A stretch of 64,000 nt of DNA from Xanthobacteraceae bacterium. Lineage in GTDB: Bacteria > Pseudomonadota > Alphaproteobacteria > Rhizobiales > Xanthobacteraceae. A program made the translations under genes and the position numbers. Where the stretch lies: NCBI GenBank assembly GCA_019635585.1, contig JAHBZE010000001.1, positions 186,001 to 250,000 on the forward strand, read 5' to 3'. The notes below the pieces were generated by a model, which saw nothing but the letters and a program-made list of their open reading frames with translations, had not been told where the DNA came from and made no database searches. Numbering within the stretch: the stretch's first letter is position 1; each line of letters starts with the position of its first letter. Positions 18,474 to 26,804 of the stretch are shown here, piece by piece.

Positions 18474-19406
18474 TTACTTCCCCGCCAAGCGTTTTGCTTC
18501 CTGCTCGTCGTGCTCGGTGACGCGATTGGCGCCGGCGACCACGTGATGCAGGAGACCGAAGCCGGCGACCGCGACCATCGCAGTCAGGCCCGCGTACTTC
18601 GTGAATCCCTTCCAGAATTCGACGATCGGAGAGATTCGCGGATTGTCCGCAAGACCCGAGTAGAGGTTCGGTTTGTCGGCATGGTGAAGCACATACATGA
18701 CGTGCGTACCCTGCACGCCAGGCGGATCGTAGAGGCCGGCGTTGTTGTAGCCGCGCGACTTCAGATCCTTGATGCGCTTGTCGGCCCACTGCTTCATCTC
18801 ATCCTTGGTGCCGAAGACGATGGCCTGGGTCGGGCAAGCTTTCTGGCATGCCGGTCCCTGACCAACCGCGACACGGTCGGAGCAAAGCGTGCACTTGTAG
18901 GCCTTGTTATCGACCTTCGAGATGCGCGGAATGTTGAACGGGCATCCCTTGATGCAATAACCGCAGCCGATGCAGTTCTCGTGAACGAAATCGACGATGC
19001 CGTTCGAGTACTGCACGATTGCGCCCGGTGCCGGGCAGGCTTTGAGACAGCCCGGGTCTTCGCAATGCATGCAGCCGTCCTTGCGGATCAGCCACTCGAG
19101 ATTGCCGGACTCGGGATTCTCGTACTCGGTGTAACGCATCAACGTCCAGGAGTTCGGCGTCAGGTCGTGCGGGTTTTCGTACACGCCCGTGTTGATGCCG
19201 ACCTCTTCGGTCAAGTTGTTCCACTCAAGGCACGCCACCTGGCATGCCTTGCAGCCGATGCACTTGGAGACGTCGATCAGCTTCGCTACTTGCGTCTGCC
19301 GTTGCGCGGCAGGCGTGATGTTGGAAGCCGAGCGCTTGATCAGATCCTTGTCGCCAAACTTCGCTTCGACGGGTTTGGCTTCCGGGTTCGGAATTGGCGG
19401 AAACAT
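18474..19406 (-). CDS. fdhH: Formate dehydrogenase, iron-sulfur (beta) subunit
   Basis: A 310-residue electron-transfer subunit with four [4Fe-4S] cysteine groups: [35 protein letters not shown] and [21 protein letters not shown] single C-terminal membrane helix ([20 protein letters not shown]) anchors it, as in FdnH. It lies 14 bp after fdhG and 3 bp before fdhI. The symbol follows the fdhGHI naming used for the N-type enzyme; it is not the E. coli FDH-H selenoprotein. Confidence 0.93.
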   Translation of the reverse strand: MFPPIPNPEAKPVEAKFGDKDLIKRSASNITPAAQRQTQVAKLIDVSKCIGCKACQVACLEWNNLTEEVGINTGVYENPHDLTPNSWTLMRYTEYENPESGNLEWLIRKDGCMHCEDPGCLKACPAPGAIVQYSNGIVDFVHENCIGCGYCIKGCPFNIPRISKVDNKAYKCTLCSDRVAVGQGPACQKACPTQAIVFGTKDEMKQWADKRIKDLKSRGYNNAGLYDPPGVQGTHVMYVLHHADKPNLYSGLADNPRISPIVEFWKGFTKYAGLTAMVAVAGFGLLHHVVAGANRVTEHDEQEAKRLAGK

Positions 19407-19420
19407 GCTGATTCCCTCCC

Positions 19421-22400
19421 TTATGCCACCGGCCCGGCGATGGGCTCGATATTGACGAGGAACGCCTTGAACTCGGGCGTCTGTGCGTTCGCGTCGCCGA
19501 CGAACGGTGTCAGCGAGTTGATGGGAGCCGCCTTCTTCGTTTCACCGATGAAGCCGAAGTTCAGCGGCAAACCGATCTGATGGACGGTCTTGCCGTCGAT
19601 CTTGAACGGCTTCAGCCGCTTGGTGACGACCGCTTTGCCCTTCACTTCGCCGCGGTTCGACCAAACACGGACCATCTGGCCACGCTTGATCGCCTTCTCC
19701 GCAGCAAGCTCTTCCGACAGCTCGACGAAGAATTCCGGCTGCACGACTGCGTTCGCATGAACGCTCTTCGTCCAGTAGTGGAAGTGTTCGACGAGGCGAT
19801 ACGTGGTCGCGACGATCGGAAAATCCTTGGCATTGCCGAAGACTTCCATATCGCCCTTGAACACGCGCGCAACCGGATTGCCCTTGAGCTTCGGGAACAC
19901 GATGTTCGCGACCGGAGACTCGAACGGCTCCATGTGGACCGGTAACGGACCATCCGCCATCTGCGCCGCGAATAGGCGGGAAACGCCTTCGGGGTTCATG
20001 ATGAACGGACCGGTGCCATTCGAAGGCGCGTTGGTCGGGACGAAGTCGGGGACGTCAGCGCCGCCCCACGTCTTGCCGTTCCAGAACACGTACTTCTTGG
20101 CATCGCTCCACGGATTGCCTTCCGGGTCCGCGGACGCGCGGTTGTAAAGAATGCGACGGTTGGCCGGCCAGGAGAATCCCCAGAGGCCATAGACACTCAT
20201 TCCCGTTGGGTCAGAGTTGTTGCGACGTTGCGCGAGGTTGCCGTTCGGTCCGTAGAAGCCAGTGTAAATCCACTGGACACCATCGGTCGAACCGTCATCC
20301 CGCATTTCGCCGAAGGTGGCGAGTTGCTGTCCGGCAGCGCGGACGACTTTGCCTTCCGCATCCTTCAGATCGGCAACAGCCTTGCCGTTCAGTTCCTTGG
20401 CAAGTTCGTCGGCCGAGGGATCATGCGGATTCTTGTAGTTCCAGTCGACGGCCATCAGAGGCTCGATGCCCTTGCCGCCTTCCTTCTCGTAGAGCTTCTT
20501 GATCCGGATGAAGAGGTCGGCAAGGATTTCGATGTCCTTCTTCGACTGCTCGTACGGATCGGCGGCGGCCCATTTCCACATGACCGCGCGGCTCGAGTTG
20601 GTGAAGCTGCCTTCTTCCTCGACGAAGGAAGTGACCGGGAGCATGAACACTTCGGTCTGGATCTTGGCGGGATCAGCCTTGTTGAACTCGCCGTGATTTT
20701 CCCAGAACCGCGCCGTGTCGGTCTCGATCGGATCCATGCTGACAAGGAACTTCAGCTTCGACAGCGCAGCGCGATTCTTGTCTGCGTGCGAAACCGACAT
20801 CAGCGGGTTGAAGCCCTGGCAGAGCAGGCCCGTCGTCTTGCCCTGATGCATCACATCGAACATGCGAAGCACGTCGTAGGCCACATCGAGTTTAGGCAGC
20901 CATTGATAGCCGAACTCGTTATCCTTCGTGGCCTTCTCGCCGTACATACTCTTCAGGAAGCTGACGTAGAACTTGCGATAATTCTGCCAGTAGCTGGTCT
21001 GGTTGGCCTGGATCGGCTTGAACTGACGTTTCGCGAGGTGGGATTCCAGCGTCGGCTCGCTATCGATCGGCATTGCCAGGTAACCGGGCAACGATGCCGT
21101 CAACGTACCGATGTCCGTGATGCCCTGCACGTTCGAGTGACCGCGCAGCGCGTTGATGCCGCCGCCGGGCACGCCGATGTTGCCGCACAGGAGCTGGATC
21201 ATCGCCGCGCAGCGGATGTTCTGGGCACCGTGCGAATGCTGCGTCCAGCCGAGCGCGTACATGACCGTCATCGTACGGTCTTTGGTCGCCGTCGAAGCCA
21301 CCCACTCGGCGACCTTCAGGAACTTGTCCTTCGGTGCGCCAGTGACGCGTTCGACCATCTCCGGCGTATAGACGGAGAAGTGCTTCTTCATGATCTGATA
21401 GACGCTGCGCGGATGCGACAACGTCTCGTCCTTCATAACGAAGCCGTCCGGACCCATTTCATAGGCCCAGCTCGAGGTGTTGTACGAACGGGTCTGCTCG
21501 TTGTAGCCGGTGAACAGGCCATCTTCGAAACCGTAGCCTTCTTTCACCAGGAACGAGATGTTCGTGTAGTTCTTGACGTAGTCGTGCTGAATCTTGTCGT
21601 TCGACAAGAGGTAATTGATAACGCCGGACAGGAAAGCGATGTCCGTGCCGGAGCGGATCGGCGAATAGTGGTCGGCCACGGCGGCCGAGCGCGTGAACCG
21701 CGGATCGACGACCATGAGCTTCGCGCCACGCTCGGCTTTCGCCTCGGTGACCCACTTGAATCCGCAGGGGTGCGCTTCCGCAGCGTTACCACCCATGATC
21801 AGGACGACATCAGCGTTCTTGATGTCCGTCCAGGAGTTCGTCATTGCACCGCGACCGAATGTTGGGCCCAAACTGGACACCGTCGGTCCGTGTCATATCC
21901 TCGCTTGGTTCTCGACCTGAGGCATCCCCAGACCGCGCGTCACCTTCCAGGTGACCCAACCGGTCTCGTTCGTCGTCGAGGAGCCAGAGAGGAAGGCCAT
22001 CGTCGGCCAGCGATTAACGGTCACACCGTCTTTGTTCTTGTCGATGAAGTTCGCGTCGCGATCTTCCTACATGAGCTTCGCGATACGATCCATCGCGAAA
22101 TCCCACGAGACCGGCTCGAACTTGTCGCTGCCGGCCTTGCGGTACATCGGCTCCTTCACGCGCGTCTTCGCGCGGACGTAGTCGAGAGCGCCGGCGCCCT
22201 TGGGGCAAAGCGTGCCGCGATTGACCGGGTGATCGGAGTCGCCCTCGATATGGGTGACTTCCATCTTGTTGGTCTTCTCATTCTTGGCCGAGAACACCAC
22301 CATGCCACAGCAAACTGCGCAGTACGGGCAGCTGCTCCGTACTTCCTTGGTCATCGCGAGCTTGTAAGGGCGGATCGCAGCCGCGTGCGCGACTTCCGCC

Positions 22401-22489
22401 TCACCAAACCCGAGCGCACCAAGCGTCGTTCCAGCGATGCCGGCGCCGCCAGCACGCAAGAACTGTCGCCTAGACAGCTCCATATTCAT
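19421..22489 (-). CDS. fdhG: Selenocysteine-containing formate dehydrogenase, alpha subunit, with an extra in-frame amber codon
   Basis: This is the molybdopterin (bis-MGD) catalytic subunit of an N/O-type respiratory formate dehydrogenase, which oxidises formate in the periplasm. Reading from ATG 22489 (AGGAGG upstream) gives 1022 codons. In order: a Tat signal ([10 protein letters not shown]), the [4Fe-4S] ligands C54, C57, C61 and C95, then Sec at UGA codon 199 (21895-21893) in the hallmark context QARI-Sec-HGPTV, and the rest very close to E. coli FdnG. A SECIS hairpin follows the UGA. The oddity is a TAG at 22069-22067 (codon 141, after AKLM and before EDRDANF) in the same frame, where a lysine (AAG) would be one base away. 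Unless suppressed or a read error, it would truncate the enzyme before the active site. Confidence 0.9.
21864..21895 (-). promoter_or_regulatory. Bacterial SECIS element of fdhG with its UGA
   Basis: The UGA at 21895-21893 is followed, 11 nt later, by a hairpin at 21881-21864: GG, bulged U, GUCC, loop AGUUU, GGGC, CC. The bulged U, the four-pair upper stem and a GU in the apical loop at exactly the E. coli fdhF spacing are the features recognised by SelB. Confidence 0.9.
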
Positions 22490-22807
22490 TGTTGCTTCCC
22501 TCCTATGGGGCTCAGCCCGCGCCGCGGGACACAACGCCTAACTTACACGCGTTCTAGGAAAGGGTACTTTTGAGGTGTTTCAAAGTCAAATAAGTGCCTG
22601 AATAATAAGCGTTATTGGTGCAACGCGGTACCAGTTTGTAATTATTATATAAATCCGTGGGCGTGGTGAGGTTCGGCACAATTTCTTAGATCGGACCCGG
22701 GACTGCGGCATATTGGTTTGCGAACGGACGATTGACCGCATCGAACAGCTGCACGAGTATCCGATTCAGTGAAACTGGCAGCTGCTCCCGAGTATCGGGG
22801 CACAGCG
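22490..22807. other. Divergent regulatory region between fdhG and the tlpA-like gene
   Basis: About 318 bp without a convincing gene. The fdhG side holds its ribosome site and a FixK-type box. The middle (about 22590-22660) is AT-rich, unlike its surroundings, as expected of promoters. The part from 22680 on resembles coding-density sequence but has no supportable start before the tlpA-like gene; a GTG at 22769 could extend that gene. Confidence 0.5.
22570..22583. promoter_or_regulatory. FixK/FNR-type box of the fdhGHI promoter
   Basis: TTGAGGTGTTTCAA matches TTG(A/C)-N6-(G/T)CAA and is centred about 87 bp before the fdhG start. It is symmetric and could also serve the divergent tlpA-like gene, though that start is about 230 bp away. 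Confidence 0.65.
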
Positions 22808-23416
22808 ATGCTGAATTTGGCGGGTTGCGTTCGACGCTTCCAGCGCCTTTGGCTTTTGCAACCTCCTCCGAAGCTTCTTTTCTGCTTGAGCACTGCACTG
22901 GCGCTGCTCGGAAGCACGCTTGCGGCGTATGGGGCCCAGCTCACGGAATTGCGCCCGGTCACCGAAGCCGCCGGTCCTCTGTTCAAGCTCGACGAATATC
23001 GGGGCGGCAAACCGCTCGCACTCGAAGCGCATCGCGGGAAAGTCGTCCTGCTGCATTTTTTCGCGACCTACTGTGAGCCTTGCCGGCCGGAGATGGCGTC
23101 GCTCAACAAATTTCTTAAGGCGAACAGCGACAAGCCATTTGCCGTCTTCGCAGTCGATGTCGGTGAAGTCGATCTACGGGTGCGCGCCTTCTTCGAGAAA
23201 GACCCTGTCGCATTTCCCGTCGCACTCGATCGCGATCGAAAGGTTACGAAAGCGTGGGGCGTGTCCGCTTTACCCACCACGATCATCTTGAATGAAAAAC
23301 TCGAACCGAAACTTATCGTCGAGGGCGACCTCGACTGGAGCAATCCGGACGTCGTGCAAAAACTAGAAACATTGCTGCCTGCGCGGAACAATCCCGGCCC
23401 GCGAACCGGCGGCTGA
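22808..23416 (+). CDS. TlpA/ResA-like thioredoxin-fold protein
   Basis: A 202-residue protein with an N-terminal hydrophobic segment (about 24-42, LLFCLSTALALLGSTLAAYG), probably a signal anchor or signal peptide, then a periplasmic thioredoxin domain. The redox motif is C89-x-x-C92 in FFATYCEPCRPEM and the cis-proline is in SALPTTI. TlpA/ResA proteins reduce disulfides in exported metalloproteins. The start is uncertain: ATG 22808 lacks a good ribosome site and GTG 22769 is an alternative. The transglutaminase-like gene follows 26 bp later, so the two form an operon divergent from fdhG. Confidence 0.8.
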   Translation: MLNLAGCVRRFQRLWLLQPPPKLLFCLSTALALLGSTLAAYGAQLTELRPVTEAAGPLFKLDEYRGGKPLALEAHRGKVVLLHFFATYCEPCRPEMASLNKFLKANSDKPFAVFAVDVGEVDLRVRAFFEKDPVAFPVALDRDRKVTKAWGVSALPTTIILNEKLEPKLIVEGDLDWSNPDVVQKLETLLPARNNPGPRTGG

Positions 23417-23442
23417 CAGATCGAACACGGGAGGAGGAAACG

Positions 23443-24540
23443 ATGGATAGACGTGATTTTCTGAAAGGCACCGCCGCGGCATCATTGATGGCGACGCTGC
23501 CTTCTTCGACTTGGGCTGCTTCCGGCTACAACCCGGAGCCGGGCAAGTGGAGCACCTTCGATGTTGTGACCCGCCTCGAGATTGCAAAACCCGGCAAGGA
23601 TATGCAGTCTTGGGTGCCGCTGCCGTCGATCAACAATGCCGAATGGTTTCGTGTCATCAACAACACGTGGAAAACGAACGGCAAGTCGGTCCTTCGGAAC
23701 GACGGGAAGTACGGCGCCAACATGGTACACGTTGCCTGGGCGGACAATCAGGATAAGCCGTTCGTTGAAGTCACGAGCCGCGTCTCCATGCGCGACCGCC
23801 AGATCGATCCGCGCAAACCTCGTGCTGCCGCGCAGATCAGCGCGCATGAGCGGCAACTCTACCTGACGGGCACCGATCTCATTCCGACTACCGGAATCGT
23901 GAAAGAAACCTCTGATAAGATAACGAAAGGTGCGAAGACCGATCTCGAAAAGGTCCAATTGATCTACAACTGGGTCGTCGAGAACAGCGCGCGTAAAGCC
24001 AGCACGCGCGGCTGCGGAATCGGCGACATCGCCGCGATGCTTAAGAACAACGACCTCACCGGCAAATGCGCCGACATCAACGCGCTGTTTGTCGGCCTCG
24101 CGCGCGCGGCCGGGGTCCCTGCCCGCGACGTCTACGGCCTGCGTGTTGCGCCGTCGAAGTTCGGCTACAAAAGTCTCGGCGCAGGCTCGGCGAACGTCAC
24201 CAAGGCACAGCACTGCCGCGCTGAAGCCTATATCGCCAATGTCGGCTGGATTCCGGTCGATCCGGCTGACGTGCGCAAGGTCGTACTCGAGGAGCCGCCA
24301 GGAAATCTCGCGCTCACCGATCAGAAAGTTTTGGATGCACGCAAGGCCCTGCTCGGCTCGTGGGAAGGCAACTGGCTCGCCTATAACTTCGCACACGACG
24401 TGCAACTCCCCGGTACAAAACATCCGAAGCTCGGTTTTCTGATGTATCCGCAGACGCAGGTGGCTTCGCTGCTGCTTGACTGCCTCGAGCCGGATCAGAT
24501 GAAATACTCGATCACCTCGAAAGAGATTCCGGCGGCGTAA
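23443..24540 (+). CDS. Exported transglutaminase-like protein
   Basis: A 365-residue protein starting with a twin-arginine signal (MDRRDFLKGTAAASL) and ending its signal near WAASG. The transglutaminase-like (papain-fold) triad is visible as C209 in TGKCADINALF, H257 in QHCRAEAYI and D273 in PVDPADV. Bacterial members of this fold are usually proteases or amidases rather than crosslinkers. The strong ribosome site GGGAGGAGG precedes it. It is paired with a TlpA-like thioredoxin and followed by a strong terminator. A thiol enzyme sent out by Tat next to a thiol-reducing protein suggests the latter keeps C209 reduced. Substrate unknown. Confidence 0.8.
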   Translation: MDRRDFLKGTAAASLMATLPSSTWAASGYNPEPGKWSTFDVVTRLEIAKPGKDMQSWVPLPSINNAEWFRVINNTWKTNGKSVLRNDGKYGANMVHVAWADNQDKPFVEVTSRVSMRDRQIDPRKPRAAAQISAHERQLYLTGTDLIPTTGIVKETSDKITKGAKTDLEKVQLIYNWVVENSARKASTRGCGIGDIAAMLKNNDLTGKCADINALFVGLARAAGVPARDVYGLRVAPSKFGYKSLGAGSANVTKAQHCRAEAYIANVGWIPVDPADVRKVVLEEPPGNLALTDQKVLDARKALLGSWEGNWLAYNFAHDVQLPGTKHPKLGFLMYPQTQVASLLLDCLEPDQMKYSITSKEIPAA

Positions 24541-24559
24541 TCTCCGAAACTGCTCCTGG

Positions 24560-24592
24560 ATCGGGCGCCGGAAACGGCGCCCGATTTGTTTT
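24560..24592 (+). terminator. Rho-independent terminator after the transglutaminase-like gene
   Basis: ATCGGGCGCCG (24560-24570), GAAA tetraloop, CGGCGCCCGAT (24575-24585), then TTGTTTTC: an 11-bp perfect stem with a U-run. It separates the tlpA-like/transglutaminase pair from the TusA-like gene. Confidence 0.9.
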
Positions 24593-24609
24593 CAGTGTAG
24601 AGTGACGGC

Positions 24610-24837
24610 ATGGCCGAAACAGTTCTTGACCTGCGAGGGGTTCGCTGCCCGCAAGTCGTGCTCGATGCGAAGAAGAAGCTACGCGACGTTCCGGTCGGCG
24701 GCGTGCTCGTCCTCGAATGTACGGATCCGCTCGCCGCGATCGATGTGCCGCACTTCGTGCGGCAGACCGGCAATGCACTGCTCGCCGAAGAAAAGAGCGG
24801 AGATTTGCTCGTATTCAGAATCGAAAAGCGGCGCTGA
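24610..24837 (+). CDS. TusA-like sulfur-carrier protein
   Basis: A 75-residue member of the TusA/SirA family: LDLRGVRCPQVVLDAKKKL at 6-24 with the persulfide-carrying Cys13. The family motif is normally CPxP; here the second proline is valine (CPQV), a departure worth noting. TusA proteins hand sulfur to DsrE-type proteins and, in E. coli, influence molybdenum cofactor and formate dehydrogenase levels. It lies just 17 bp after a terminator, so it needs its own promoter or read-through, and its stop abuts the convergent hydroxylase gene. Confidence 0.85.
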   Translation: MAETVLDLRGVRCPQVVLDAKKKLRDVPVGGVLVLECTDPLAAIDVPHFVRQTGNALLAEEKSGDLLVFRIEKRR

Positions 24838-26757
24838 CTAGTTTCCGGGAAGCATAAATCCGTCGAAAAAGCCGGACAATTCCGCGAAGCCATCGAGCGG
24901 CAATACATTCGCGACATATTGATCGGGCCGCACAATCACGATGCATCCCTGCTCACGGTCGATAGCGCGCATGGCGAAGATGTCGTGGCCGCCTTTTTGA
25001 TCGCTGCAGAACATTTTCTCATAGTCCCGCAGTCCATATCTACCCTTCGGCGGCAAGAGTAACGCGGGCATGTTCTCGAGTTTCAATTCGCGATGCGGCT
25101 GCTGGAATATCGCGCGCAGATCAATCACGGAATCAACGTCCGCGCCTTCCGGCGTATAACGCCGAGACGGCGACGTATATTCACCCAGGAAATCGCACAG
25201 CGCTCCGATACGGCTTCCGCCGTCTGCGGGATTACCCCGATCGGAAAATGCGTAGAGACGCCAGCGTCCGTCTGCCTTCGCGGCATGGCCGAGCGACATC
25301 GGTTTCGCGTCCGCAAGACGAATGACCGGCGCCGAGTGAAAGCGCGCACCGATTTCAAATCCTTTCGCCAGCGTCTGATATTTCGCCGAACCCGTAAGAA
25401 TGGATGGTGCATATTTCGTCGCGGTGCCCGCGGTATAGCGGCCATGTTTCACGAAATAGCCACGTACCTCTTCCGGCTCGACGCCGTTCGGATTGGTTTC
25501 GGATTTCAGCGGCGCGCTGATCATCGCCGCCCATTCGCGGTCGAACCCGATCAACTCTCTCGCGATCGCCTGACGCTCGGCGGAATAAGTATGTAGAAAC
25601 GCCGGCGCACATTGGCCCCGCAGCACGGCCGCGAGCTTCCAGCCGAGGTTAAACGCGTCCTGCATGGACACGTTCATACCCTGTCCCGCTTTCGGACTAT
25701 GCGTATGACAGGCGTCGCCCGCGATGAAGACGCGCGGCACACGCGTTTCGACCTCCGCTTCCGGCACGTCGTCGAACTTGTCGCATAGCCGCTGCCCGAT
25801 CTCATAAACCGACCACCAGGCGACTTCCTTCACATCGAAGCTATATGGCCGCAGGATGCGTTGCGTCGCTGCAATCAGATGATCGACGGTGATATTGCGG
25901 TTCGCGACGCGCTCGTTTTCGTTGAGCTTATCCATCTCGACATAGATGCGGGCGAGATAGCCGCCCTCGCGCGGGATCAGGACGATGCTGCCTTCGCCTG
26001 CCGACTGGATCAGCGCCTTTAGCCGGATATCGGGAAAATCGGTAACCGCGAGCACATCCATCACGCCCCAGGCGTGATTTGCGGAATCGCCTTTCAGCGC
26101 GCGGCCGAGCGATTGGCGCACGGAACTGCGAGCGCCGTCGCAGCCCACGACATAGCGCGCCTTTACGGTCTCGATCTTTCCCTTATTCGCTTCGTCGACG
26201 CGTTCGAGACGAACCGTAACGGGATGCGACGCCTCATCTTTGGCGATCTCAAGCCCGGCAAAGCGGCGCGAATAGTCCGGTTCCAACCTGCTCGCGGAAT
26301 TGCGCATGACGCGAAGATACATGTCATGTACGCGCGCCTGATTGAGGATCATGTGCGGAAATTCGGAAAGGCCGTCCTCGACGTCCTGGATGCGGTCGTA
26401 GCGCACGATCCGGTTCTTATCGGATTGGTCGGGCCGCCAGAAGGAAGTCTCGTTGACCCAGTAACCCTCTTTCATCACCTGTTCGCTGAAGCCGAAGGCT
26501 TCGAACATTTCCATCGTGCGGCAGGCGATGCCGTCGGCCTGCCCGAGTTGCAGCGGCCCCGGCTTCTGCTCGACGATCCGGGTTCGAATATCCGGGAACG
26601 CCGCGAGTTGCGCGGCAAGCGTCAGACCGGCGGGGCCGCAGCCGACGATCAGTACATCGACTTCGGCTGGCAAGTCTTGGGTCCGTGACTTCGCGCTTTC
26701 CGAGGGATCGAGGACTTCCGGATCGCCGACCCGAAAGCCATTAAAATGAAACTGCAT
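24838..26757 (-). CDS. FAD-dependent aromatic hydroxylase (3-hydroxybenzoate 4-/phenol 2-monooxygenase type)
   Basis: A 639-residue single-component flavin monooxygenase. The dinucleotide-binding GxGxxG is VLIVGCGPAGLTLA, the DG fingerprint is GCDGARS, and the second FAD motif is VFIAGDACHTHSPKAGQGMN. A C-terminal thioredoxin-like domain of the phenol hydroxylase family fills the last 180 residues. Length and the N-terminus MQFHFNGFRVGDP fit the 3-hydroxybenzoate 4-monooxygenase/phenol 2-monooxygenase group. It would use NADPH and oxygen to hydroxylate a phenolic ring. No other aromatic genes adjoin it, so the substrate is a guess. The ATG at 26757 is preferred over an upstream extension that lacks homology-like character. 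Confidence 0.8.
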   Translation of the reverse strand: MQFHFNGFRVGDPEVLDPSESAKSRTQDLPAEVDVLIVGCGPAGLTLAAQLAAFPDIRTRIVEQKPGPLQLGQADGIACRTMEMFEAFGFSEQVMKEGYWVNETSFWRPDQSDKNRIVRYDRIQDVEDGLSEFPHMILNQARVHDMYLRVMRNSASRLEPDYSRRFAGLEIAKDEASHPVTVRLERVDEANKGKIETVKARYVVGCDGARSSVRQSLGRALKGDSANHAWGVMDVLAVTDFPDIRLKALIQSAGEGSIVLIPREGGYLARIYVEMDKLNENERVANRNITVDHLIAATQRILRPYSFDVKEVAWWSVYEIGQRLCDKFDDVPEAEVETRVPRVFIAGDACHTHSPKAGQGMNVSMQDAFNLGWKLAAVLRGQCAPAFLHTYSAERQAIARELIGFDREWAAMISAPLKSETNPNGVEPEEVRGYFVKHGRYTAGTATKYAPSILTGSAKYQTLAKGFEIGARFHSAPVIRLADAKPMSLGHAAKADGRWRLYAFSDRGNPADGGSRIGALCDFLGEYTSPSRRYTPEGADVDSVIDLRAIFQQPHRELKLENMPALLLPPKGRYGLRDYEKMFCSDQKGGHDIFAMRAIDREQGCIVIVRPDQYVANVLPLDGFAELSGFFDGFMLPGN

Positions 26758-26804
26758 GCGCCAGTGTTGCCAATCCGCGGTCGCGGCGGCAAGTCCGGCG
26801 CCAC

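Noticed and set aside
22067-22069. Amber codon in fdhG as a pyrrolysine codon
   Set aside because: No pyl genes or tRNA-Pyl are seen, pyrrolysine is not known in this enzyme, and the position is a plain one-base change from lysine.
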